Positions 1 through 6,473 of a stretch of 6,511 nucleotides of DNA are shown piece by piece. The stretch comes from an uncultured Flavobacteriales bacterium (GTDB lineage Bacteria; Bacteroidota; Bacteroidia; Flavobacteriales; Crocinitomicaceae): positions 1-6,511 of the forward strand of contig CAMLDR010000216.1 of NCBI GenBank assembly GCA_946478775.1, in the 5' to 3' direction. Numbering within the stretch: position 1 is the first letter of the stretch; every line of letters starts with the position of its first letter. A model generated the notes under the pieces. The model was not told where the DNA came from. It made no database searches and saw only the letters and a list, made by a program, of their open reading frames with translations. A program made the position numbers and the translations under genes.

Positions 1-71
1 CCGATCTTTTTTTTTTAATGATACGTCGACCACCTATATCTACAGTCTTTCCCTACACTACGCTCTTCATA
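1..71. other. Illumina P5/read-1 adapter contamination (artefact)
   Basis: This is not genomic sequence. Bases 17-68 align without gaps to the Illumina P5 plus read-1 primer oligo (starting AATGATAC, ending GCTCTTC), with mismatches only at 26, 35, 37, 45 and 59. The similarity continues weakly to 74, with further mismatches at 69, 70 and 72, so the junction with real sequence lies somewhere in 69-74. In front is a run of ten T (7-16), and bases 1-7 (ccgatct) match the 3' end of the same adapter. The open frame through it gives MIRRPPISTVFPYTTLF, a variant of the adapter peptide often seen in contaminated protein databases. The ATG at 18 is therefore not a start codon. Confidence 0.96.
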
Positions 72-761
72 GCTGATTGTGACGGTGATGGTGTAACGAA
101 TGGAACAGAAGTAACAGATGGTACCGATCCGAATGATCCGTGTGATTTAACAATAGCGAATCAAACCGTAACCCCGAATACTGCCTGGAACAATGCAGAT
201 TGCGACGGTGACGGAGTGACTAATGGAACAGAAGTTACAGATGGTACAAATCCGAATGATCAGTGTGATTATACAGCCACAAGTCAGACCGGTACACCAA
301 ACGCAGCCTGGAACAATGCAGATTGTGACGGTGACGGAGTAACGAACGGGAACGAACTAACGGACGGTACAGATCCGACTAATCCTTGTGACTATCTCTT
401 AACAAGTCAAACAGTTACACCGGTTACAAACTGGCAAACGGCTGACTGCGATGGTGACGGAGTTCCAAACGGACAGGAGGTCACTGACGGTACAGACCCA
501 AACAACCCATGTGATTATCTGGCAACCAGTGTTACACTCACACAGGGCGGAGCATGGAATACTGCAGACTGTGACGGCGATGGCGTAATCAACGGCAGTG
601 AAACAGCAGACGGAACAAATCCTAACGATCCGTGTGACTTTATCCTGGCAAATCAGACAGTGACACCGGGTACGGCATGGAACAATGCGGACTGCGACGG
701 CGACGGAATATCCAATGGTGAAGAAACAGCAAACGGTTCCAATCCAACTGATCCGTGTGAT
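72..761 (+). repeat. In-frame tandem repeat, period 123 bp (41 aa), six copies
   Basis: Copies start at 72, 195, 318, 441, 564 and 687. The spacing is exactly 123 bases each time, with no indel; the sixth copy covers only the first 25 or so residues before the sorting domain takes over. Copies differ at many synonymous positions (for example gctgattgt, gcagattgc and gcggactgc for the same Ala-Asp-Cys), while Asp, Gly, Asn and Cys positions are kept. This indicates old duplications held by protein-level constraint and not recent expansion. The first copy begins right at the adapter junction, so further copies upstream are likely but not visible. Confidence 0.93.
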
Positions 762-1058
762 CCTAAAACTTGCGGATTAACTATCTCCAATGCCTTTACA
801 CCGGATGGTGACGGAATCAATGAGACCTGGGTAATTGAAGGAATTGAAAATTATCCGAATAACCAACTCACCGTATTTAACCGTTGGGGAAACATCGTTT
901 TCTCTGCGGACGGATACCTGAACACCTGGACCGGTACATCGAACAGTGACCTGAATATTGGCGGAACAATCCTTCCTACAGGAACTTATTACTATGTGCT
1001 GGATACCAAAGATGAAACGGCAGGTGTATTGAAAGGATACGTATACATCCAGCGTTAA
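72..1058 (+). CDS. T9SS type B sorting domain protein with calcium-binding TSP3-like repeats, C-terminal fragment (5' partial)
   Basis: This is the last 328 residues of a larger cell-surface or secreted protein whose true start lies outside the contig. Six repeats beginning ADCDGDG, exactly 41 residues apart, carry the acidic motif DCDGDGxxNGxE and a following DGTxPxxPCD, the pattern of thrombospondin type 3 calcium-binding repeats. Each full repeat has two cysteines (ADC and PCD) and a linker ending near QTxTPxxxW. After the last repeat comes a typical CHU_C / gliding-motility C-terminal domain (about 777-1055): NAFTPDGDGINETW, then VFNRWGNIVF, LPTGTYYYVLD and terminal KGYVYIQR. In this family that domain is the type B signal for export through the T9SS. 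The neighbouring PorP/SprF gene, 26 bases downstream, is the expected partner. The role is probably adhesin or structural surface protein; the ligand is unknown. The frame stays open upstream to base 18, but that part is adapter. Confidence 0.93.
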   Translation, partial: ADCDGDGVTNGTEVTDGTDPNDPCDLTIANQTVTPNTAWNNADCDGDGVTNGTEVTDGTNPNDQCDYTATSQTGTPNAAWNNADCDGDGVTNGNELTDGTDPTNPCDYLLTSQTVTPVTNWQTADCDGDGVPNGQEVTDGTDPNNPCDYLATSVTLTQGGAWNTADCDGDGVINGSETADGTNPNDPCDFILANQTVTPGTAWNNADCDGDGISNGEETANGSNPTDPCDPKTCGLTISNAFTPDGDGINETWVIEGIENYPNNQLTVFNRWGNIVFSADGYLNTWTGTSNSDLNIGGTILPTGTYYYVLDTKDETAGVLKGYVYIQR

Positions 1059-1067
1059 GATTAGAAA

Positions 1068-1084
1068 TTTTTCAACTTGAAAAA
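1068..1084. repeat. Short perfect inverted repeat before the sprF-like start codon
   Basis: TTTTTCAA and TTGAAAAA flank a single C and end directly against the ATG at 1085. As RNA it could fold only into a six-pair, AT-rich stem with a five-base loop. It replaces any Shine-Dalgarno sequence in the 26-base gap; an A-rich stretch before the start codon is common in Bacteroidota. A regulatory function is only a possibility. Confidence 0.4.
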
Positions 1085-2008
1085 ATGAAGACAATACAAT
1101 ATTTAACAGCTTGTTTAACACTGGTGCTTCTTGGAAGCACCGGTGCAAGCGCCCAGCAGGATCCTCATTATACTCAGTATTTTGACAACATGCTGTTTAT
1201 TAACCCGGCATATGCCGGAAGCCGCGGAATGTTGAACATGACCGGGATCCACCGGGAACAGTGGGTTGGATTTGACGGAAGGCCCCGCTCTTCCACTTTC
1301 AGCATTCACTCTCCCCTGTCCTACGAATCCGTAGGATTGGGACTGACAGCAGTAAATGACAATATCGGTCCGATGAACCAAACCATGTTTTATGCCGATG
1401 CATCTTACACCATCAAGTTCAAAAACCACAAGGGAAAGCTTGCCTTCGGAGTAAAAGGTGGCATTAACCTCATCAATATCGGACGGGACGGATTGAACAG
1501 CAATACACCGGATGATCCCAAATTACTGCAGAACATCCGCAACAACATCAATCCGAACTTCGGAGTGGGAATTTACTACCACACTCCCGGATTTTTCGTT
1601 GGGATCAGTTCCCCGAAAATCCTGGAACAGAGTTACGATGAAGTGAGCAAGACCAGCATGGAACGCCGGCATTATTTCGGAACGATCGGCGGAGTGATTC
1701 CCATGTCGAACAAATGGAAGCTGAGACCGACATCTTTGGTGAAAATTACGGAAGGAGCACCGTTGAGTCTCGACATGACCGTTGCAGCTATCTACAATGA
1801 AAAAGTTTGGTTCGGTGCAAATTACCGACTACTGGCAGCTTTCGGAGCATTCGTGCAATTCCAGCTTTCGCCGCAGTTTAAAGTGGGGCTGGCAAGTGAT
1901 TTCGGCACTCAAAAACTGAGAAAATACAACGACGGATCTTTTGAAGTGATGCTCTCTTATGACTTTGTTTTCAAAAAAGAAGGAATCCGCTCACCTCGTT
2001 ATTTCTAA
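1085..2008 (+). CDS. PorP/SprF family type IX secretion system membrane protein
   Basis: An outer-membrane protein of the PorP/SprF family, 307 residues, close to the usual family length. Residues 1-23 are a signal peptide (basic start, hydrophobic core, ASA before QQ). The mature N-terminus has the family signature: QQDPHYTQYFDNMLFINPAYAG, followed by HREQWVGFDGRPRSSTFSIHSPL. The rest has alternating beta-strand character and ends SPRYF with a terminal aromatic residue, as expected for an outer-membrane barrel. In Flavobacterium johnsoniae, SprF is required to export the adhesin SprB, and proteins with type B sorting domains depend on a co-encoded SprF-like partner. Its position directly after a type B protein suggests it serves that protein. 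PorP itself is a core T9SS component, but this adhesin-linked context favours a dedicated paralogue, so I assign no symbol. The ATG at 1085 places the signal peptide correctly. Confidence 0.93.
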   Translation: MKTIQYLTACLTLVLLGSTGASAQQDPHYTQYFDNMLFINPAYAGSRGMLNMTGIHREQWVGFDGRPRSSTFSIHSPLSYESVGLGLTAVNDNIGPMNQTMFYADASYTIKFKNHKGKLAFGVKGGINLINIGRDGLNSNTPDDPKLLQNIRNNINPNFGVGIYYHTPGFFVGISSPKILEQSYDEVSKTSMERRHYFGTIGGVIPMSNKWKLRPTSLVKITEGAPLSLDMTVAAIYNEKVWFGANYRLLAAFGAFVQFQLSPQFKVGLASDFGTQKLRKYNDGSFEVMLSYDFVFKKEGIRSPRYF

Positions 2009-2028
2009 TTACATAAAAAGACACCAAC

Positions 2029-4287
2029 ATGAAAACGATATTAGTAGCAATTATCTGCAGTGTGGCATTGTCGGTATGCGGACAATCGGGGAAGCTGAAA
2101 AAAGCTGACGGTTATTTTAACCGCCTGTCCTATGCTTATGCTGCCGGACTTTACGAAGAACTGATCGGTTCGGAAGTAGATAGCCCCGCGCTGAAAAGCA
2201 AGCTGGCTTACAGCTACCTGAAAATGGACAACTACACCAAGTCGGTTGAGTATTACGGCAAGATGATCGAATCTTCCGAAGCAAAACCGGAAGACTATTA
2301 CCATTACGCGTATGCTTTAAAGCAAACGGGAAATTACACCGAAAGCGACAAGTGGATGAACAAGTACAGCAACTCGGCTCAGGCAGATTTGAGAGGTCAG
2401 CTGTTCCTGGGAAATACGGGATACAAATCAAAAATAGAGAAAACAGCACCGTTCTTTAACCTGACAAACCTGGAGTTAAACACAGCAGTAGCAGATTTTG
2501 GCGGATATTACAATGTGGCTCAAAACCAGGTGTATTTTCTCACCGCACGCAGAAAAAGAGTATTTGTAAAAAAGGAATGGTCCTGGAACGCTAACCGTTT
2601 TTTAGATTTATACACTGCCTCCGTGAGCACTGACAACAAGCTGGGAAGCCCGGAACGCGTTTCGAAAGTAAACACGAAGTTCCACGAGGGTCCACTGGCC
2701 TTCTCCCCTGACGGAAAAACCGTTTATTTCACCCGGAACAACATAGCTTCCGGTAAAAAACGACGCGACGGGCAGAAGATCCAAAACCTGAAATTGTACA
2801 TCGCAGCTGTGGATGAAAACGGAAAATGGACCAATGAAAAAGAGTTTCCTTACAATTCCAAAGATTACTCGATCGGGCATCCGGCTCTTACATCCGACGG
2901 AAAGACGATGTACTTTGTTTCCGATAAACCCGGAGGAATGGGCGGTGCAGACATCTACAAAGTAGCTGTTATGGAAAACGGAACTTTCGGTGAAATGACG
3001 AATCTTGGAAACAAGATCAATACCGAAGGTCAGGAAATGTTCCCGTTCATTGATGCACAGCAGCGTTTGTTCTTTTCAACCGACGGACATCCCGGATTGG
3101 GAGGTTTGGACGTGTTTGTAGCTTTCCTGGAAGAAGGACAGGCCGGAAAGATCCACAGCCTGGGATTGCCGGTAAACAGCCAGTTTGATGATTTTGCATT
3201 CAACCTGTCGAAAGACCTGAAAACCGGGTTCCTTTCTTCCAACCGTTCCGGCGGTAAAGGCGGTGATGATATTTATGCCGTGCAGCTAATCCGTCCGATT
3301 GTGTTTGGAGTAACCATCAAAGGAACGGCAAAAGACAAGAAAGGCGAACCAGTTCCTTATGCTAAAATTGACCTGAAAGACGATAAAGGAAGTATCATCG
3401 GGACAGTTACGGCTGATGAACAGGGTGCCTATTCTTTCGAAGGCGAATACGAGAAAAAGTATGCGTTGAATGGTTCGAAATCCGATTACTTTGATGGCAA
3501 AAATGCTGCAAGCACCTTTACCAACGAGTCCGTGGTGATTGCAGATGTCATTTTGGAAAAAGATCCCGGATTGTCGCTCTATGCTTTGATCACAGATAAG
3601 AAAACAGGAAAGCCCCTGGAAGGAGTCTCTGTTTACCTGGTTGACAATATGACGAACAAGTCGAAGAAAATTGTGACTCCTGCATCCGGAGATTTCCGGG
3701 AAGCATTGTTCGAAAAGAAACTGAACGACCGCGGAAGCTACAACCTGGTGCTTCAAAAAGAGGGATACTTTTCGAAAACGGTCACTTACAACACCTTGTT
3801 CGAAAGACCGGGACAGTATGATATCCAGGCGCTGCTTGACCTGGGATTGGACCCGGAAGTAAAAGATTTGTCGGAAATGGTGCAGATCAACCCGATTAAC
3901 TTCGATTTGAACAAATACGTTATCCGCCCCAATGCAGCAAAGGAACTGGATAAAATCGTGGATATCATGAATAAATACCCCAACATGGTGGTGGAACTAG
4001 GTTCACACACTGATTGCCGGGCATCGAAAGCATACAACATGAAATTATCAGACAATCGTGCTAAAGCTTCTGCTGAGTATATTAAGAAGAAGATTACCAA
4101 TCCGGCACGCATCTACGGTAAAGGATACGGAGAATCTCGTTTGCTAAACGGTTGTGAATGTGAAGGAAACATCAAATCCGATTGTCCGGAAGAAGAGCAC
4201 GAGAAAAACCGGAGAACGGAATTCAAAGTCATCTCTACCGGCAACGACAAGTTAAAAGTAACTAACACCAGTACAGATAGTTTCTGA
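2029..4287 (+). CDS. PorE-like OmpA family protein (TPR, PD40 propeller, CarboxypepD-reg-like, OmpA domains)
   Basis: A 752-residue exported protein likely to anchor a T9SS surface complex to the cell wall. Domains in order: signal peptide about 1-19; TPR-like helices about 22-115; PD40/WD40-like propeller blades near 218-238, 282-312, 336-366 and 387-419 (SPDGKTVYF, TSDGKTMYF, GGADIYKV, GGDDIYAV); two carboxypeptidase-regulatory-like beta domains about 430-490 and 515-595; OmpA C-terminal domain about 619-738. In that last domain Asp662 (HTD) and Arg677 (SDNRA), 15 residues apart, match the pair that binds diaminopimelate in OmpA proteins, followed by cysteines and EKNRRTEF as is usual in Bacteroidota. 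This is the domain order of Porphyromonas gingivalis PorE. The N-terminus LSVC-GQ resembles a lipobox but has Val before Cys, so lipidation is uncertain; cleavage after VCG is an alternative. It lies 20 bases after the PorP/SprF gene and is probably co-transcribed. It may be a paralogue and not core PorE. Confidence 0.9.
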   Translation: MKTILVAIICSVALSVCGQSGKLKKADGYFNRLSYAYAAGLYEELIGSEVDSPALKSKLAYSYLKMDNYTKSVEYYGKMIESSEAKPEDYYHYAYALKQTGNYTESDKWMNKYSNSAQADLRGQLFLGNTGYKSKIEKTAPFFNLTNLELNTAVADFGGYYNVAQNQVYFLTARRKRVFVKKEWSWNANRFLDLYTASVSTDNKLGSPERVSKVNTKFHEGPLAFSPDGKTVYFTRNNIASGKKRRDGQKIQNLKLYIAAVDENGKWTNEKEFPYNSKDYSIGHPALTSDGKTMYFVSDKPGGMGGADIYKVAVMENGTFGEMTNLGNKINTEGQEMFPFIDAQQRLFFSTDGHPGLGGLDVFVAFLEEGQAGKIHSLGLPVNSQFDDFAFNLSKDLKTGFLSSNRSGGKGGDDIYAVQLIRPIVFGVTIKGTAKDKKGEPVPYAKIDLKDDKGSIIGTVTADEQGAYSFEGEYEKKYALNGSKSDYFDGKNAASTFTNESVVIADVILEKDPGLSLYALITDKKTGKPLEGVSVYLVDNMTNKSKKIVTPASGDFREALFEKKLNDRGSYNLVLQKEGYFSKTVTYNTLFERPGQYDIQALLDLGLDPEVKDLSEMVQINPINFDLNKYVIRPNAAKELDKIVDIMNKYPNMVVELGSHTDCRASKAYNMKLSDNRAKASAEYIKKKITNPARIYGKGYGESRLLNGCECEGNIKSDCPEEEHEKNRRTEFKVISTGNDKLKVTNTSTDSF

Positions 4288-4356
4288 TAAATACTACAAC
4301 TTAACGGAACTTTCGATGGTCACCAGCTTTTTTTAAACCGGTGAAAGGGTGGAAAA

Positions 4357-4392
4357 GGGCGTAATTGCATCAAGCAGTTACGCTCTTTTTTT
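4357..4392 (+). terminator. Rho-independent terminator after the T9SS operon, possibly bidirectional
   Basis: A 12-base-pair stem (4357-4368 with 4374-4385, two G-T wobbles, arms gggcgtaattgc and gcagttacgctc) has a five-base loop, atcaa, and is followed by seven T (4386-4392). Four A at 4353-4356 precede the stem, so the opposite transcript from the convergent gene ending at 4413 would also meet the hairpin, with a shorter U run. It lies 69 bases after the stop codon at 4287. Confidence 0.88.
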
Positions 4393-4412
4393 GGCTATCG
4401 CATTAAACTTCC

Positions 4413-4892
4413 CTATTCCACACAATGGTTTACTTTGGAACTTTCCTGTTTCAATCTCATAGGGATATGTAATTCCTTCTTTTGATACAGAATGAGCAAT
4501 TCCCCCGGAGAATTCATTCTTTTTTTCGAATATGGAACAGATTCCAGCCGGATACGGATCGATTCTCCCGGCTTGACAGCCTGTTTGTGATAACTCACCG
4601 GATTCAAACTATGGGTATCGTACCAGGAAATGTAGTTCGGATTGATAAAAAGTGTCTCTTTTGTCTTATTGATCAAAGAAAATGTAAGCAGAAATCGATT
4701 GTTGTAAAAATCACAACTGTCAAACTCAAAATCAAGCACTTCGAACAGCATTTCTTTCTCCCTGGAAAACAGGGAATCTCCCTCCTGCTCAATCATCAGG
4801 ATCTCAGGACTTTCAATTTTGCGCTGGGCAAACAGCAAATGCGTTCCTGAAAGGAAAGATACCAGCAGGATAATCAATCGGATTTGTTTCAT
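4413..4892 (-). CDS. Small exported protein of unknown function
   Basis: I do not recognise a family. Starting at the ATG whose first base is 4892, the product has 159 residues. A TTG two codons upstream (4896-4898) is possible, but ATG fits the signal peptide better: MKQIRLIILLVSF, a hydrophobic core, and a cleavage site at LFA before QRK. The mature part of about 137 residues is mixed and charged, with probable beta strands in the second half (NNRFLLTFSLINKTKETLFI, VKPGESIRIRLESVPY, GELLILYQKKELHIPMRL). That pattern resembles a single Ig-like beta sandwich; this is inference from pattern only. Two cysteines remain (SCDF and NHCVE). There is no lipobox, transmembrane segment or T9SS sorting domain. 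It stands alone, convergent with the operon and divergent from the gene at 5099. A signal peptide and plausible composition throughout make it more credible than the opposite-strand frame. Confidence 0.72.
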   Translation of the reverse strand: MKQIRLIILLVSFLSGTHLLFAQRKIESPEILMIEQEGDSLFSREKEMLFEVLDFEFDSCDFYNNRFLLTFSLINKTKETLFINPNYISWYDTHSLNPVSYHKQAVKPGESIRIRLESVPYSKKRMNSPGELLILYQKKELHIPMRLKQESSKVNHCVE

Positions 4893-5098
4893 AACCAAGG
4901 GAATAAAATGCTAAGCTATACATTGGAAACGCCGGTTTTTCTTATCGAATTGTTAATGTTTCGATTCCGGATTCAATCTCAAAATCACACGGATTATTTT
5001 TAAGCGTAACTTTTATTGATCCAACTGTTTGAATGAACTAGCCTGCCCAACGGATGAATTGCCGGTTACGTTCTATCTTTATTCCATAAAACGTACTC
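4893..5098. promoter_or_regulatory. Divergent intergenic region, presumed to hold two promoters
   Basis: These roughly 200 bases separate the start of the minus-strand small exported gene from the plus-strand gene at 5099, so promoters in both directions are expected. Bacteroidota promoters have a -7 element TAnnTTTG and a -33 TTG. On the plus strand, TATCTTTA (5074-5081) and TAACTTTT (5007-5014) each match the -7 element at seven of eight positions. Neither has a TTG at the right distance, and the first would leave an untranslated leader of only about 11 bases. I see no convincing element on the minus strand, no strong hairpin and no RNA gene here. Confidence 0.35.
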
Positions 5099-6473
5099 AT
5101 GAGAACGATCAATCTATTTCTTCCCTTGCGGAGTTTCCTTTTGGGAATTTTAGTGATCTGTTCCATCCCCTCTTCTCATGCGCAGGTTTGCAACGCTTTC
5201 TGCAATTCGGGATTCGAAAACATGCAGGTACTCTCTCCAAACACCATGGGATTATTTACCCATAACAATGTTCCCTGCTGGAGAACAACAGCTACTGATT
5301 CGATCATTGAAATCTGGGGAACAGGATTCAATACCATTCCTTCTTATTCAGGAAATCAATACGTAGAGGTCAGCGGAAACATGGTATCCACCCTCTATCA
5401 AAATTTTACTGCCGTACCCGGTACGAGCACTGTGATCTCTTTTGCACACCGGGGAAGAATGGGCACCGACGTCTTAAACGTTTCCATTGGTCCGGTTGGC
5501 GGACCTTATACCTCACTTGGTAATTTTTCTGCCGGGAATACTGCATGGGTTATCCAAACAGCTAATTACACATTCCCTAATAATTCCAACACCAATTATT
5601 CCCTGCGATTTAGTACGGTATCCACCGCAAGTTCAAATCCTGCAGAAGGAAATTTCCTGGATGCAGTTACGATTACACTTCCGCCTCCTGTCATTTCGAT
5701 TGATGTGACTGATGCAAGCTGCACAAGCGGCGGGGCGCTGGCAGCCACTATTTCCGGAGGAACACCTGCTTACAACTATAACTGGTCGCCAAACCTGGGA
5801 AATTCCCCAACACACACAGATCTGGCAGCAGGCGCATACGGCCTCACGGTAACAGATGCCCATGGGTGTACTTCTTATGCTTCAGCAATTATTTCAGGCG
5901 GACCTTCCCTTACGCACATCTCCGGTGTTGTTTGCGGAGACGAACCCTACTTTTTCAATGGAAACGCCTATACCCAATCCGGGACGCATCAATTTGATTA
6001 CGTGACATCTCAAGGCTGTGATTCCACCATTCTACTGGAAATTGAAGCACACCCTGTTTACATCGATTCGTTTTATGTAAGTCTTTGCGCACCGGATGAA
6101 ACTTATACCTACAACGGACAGGTATATCCTGCAATAGCTGCTGTTTATGATTTTACGTTCCAAAGCATCTATGGCTGTGATTCATTGGTGCGGATGCATA
6201 TCGGTACCGGTCTCATTGTTTCTGCCAGCGAAGACACCATTTGCGCCGAAAGCACTGTCCAATTCAATGTTTGGGGAGGAAATACCTATCAATGGTTACC
6301 TGCCAATCTTTTAGATGATCCACACAGCCCGAATCCTACTGCAACCGTCACGGAAACAACCGAATTTACTGTCAATATTATCACTGTAGGTCAGGATGGG
6401 ATCAGTATTTGCGCTCATGCCATCGAACACATTACCATCACCGTTTTGGATCAGCAGACCGTTTATGCTTCGG
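5099..6473 (+). CDS. Large secreted multidomain protein with SprB-type repeat, N-terminal fragment (3' partial)
   Basis: The first 458 residues of a longer exported protein. Signal peptide 1-28 (MRTINLFLPLRSFLLGILV..., SHA before QVC). Residues 30 to about 195 form a probable jelly-roll, galactose-binding-like domain: NSGFEN, VPCW, IIEIWGTGF, YSGNQYVEVSG, LYQNF, FAHRGRMGTDVL, GNFLDAVTIT. A SprB-type repeat follows at about 198-267 (ISGGTPAYNYNWSP, LAAGAYGLTVTDAHGC). Two repeats of about 50 residues begin VCGDEPYFFNG and LCAPDETYTYNG, each with a GCDS motif. Residues from about 374 look like a PKD/Ig-like domain (VQFNVWGGNTYQWLP, PNPTATVTETTEFTVNI). Such architecture is typical of T9SS-exported Bacteroidota surface proteins, so a C-terminal sorting domain is expected beyond the contig. 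The apparent stop at 6494-6496 lies in adapter, and the last seven residues, EIGRAHV, are false. The substrate or ligand is unknown. Confidence 0.87.
5933..6190 (+). repeat. Two diverged in-frame repeats of about 51-53 residues with GCDS motif
   Basis: Residues from Cys279 and Cys330 of the secreted protein begin parallel units: C..(D)E.Y.(Y/F)NG..Y..., then a strand pair, then GCDS at 306-309 and 359-362. The pattern cysteine, YNG or FNG, GCDS is a common spacer repeat of large Bacteroidota surface proteins. The copies are diverged at both protein and base level, so they are old. More copies may lie beyond the contig end. Confidence 0.72.

Noticed and set aside
7..16. Poly-T run as a promoter or slippage element
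   Set aside because: It is directly attached to adapter sequence on both sides and is best explained as sequencing run-off.
18..71. ATG at 18 as the start codon of the first gene
   Set aside because: It lies in adapter sequence (the M of MIRRPP), with no signal peptide after it, and the frame enters the middle of a repeat array.
72..761. Regular 123-base repeat as a CRISPR array or mobile repeat
   Set aside because: The whole unit is in frame, lacks an identical-repeat/variable-spacer pattern, varies mostly at synonymous sites and encodes calcium-binding motifs.
777..1429. Minus-strand open frames at 777-1148 and 1115-1429
   Set aside because: They overlap the well-supported sorting domain and PorP/SprF genes and show no recognisable domain.
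2041..4112. Several minus-strand open frames inside the PorE-like gene
   Set aside because: All lie opposite a gene with continuous recognisable domains; their translations show no family motif and no organised start region.
4319..4343. Run of seven T at 4328-4334 with flanking tcacc/ggtga as a first terminator
   Set aside because: The T run lies in the loop and not after a stem, and the stem is only five pairs. The hairpin at 4357-4392 is far stronger.
4482..4850. Plus-strand open frame of 122 codons opposite the small exported gene
   Set aside because: The translation has no signal peptide or recognisable motif, whereas the minus-strand frame has a clean signal peptide and strand-like pattern. 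Only one is likely real.
5029..5265. Plus-strand open frame of 78 codons overlapping the start of the last gene
   Set aside because: It overlaps the signal peptide region of the secreted protein in another frame and has no supporting features.
5487..5863. Other-frame and minus-strand open frames inside the last gene
   Set aside because: They are shadows of the jelly-roll and SprB-repeat coding region, without motifs of their own.
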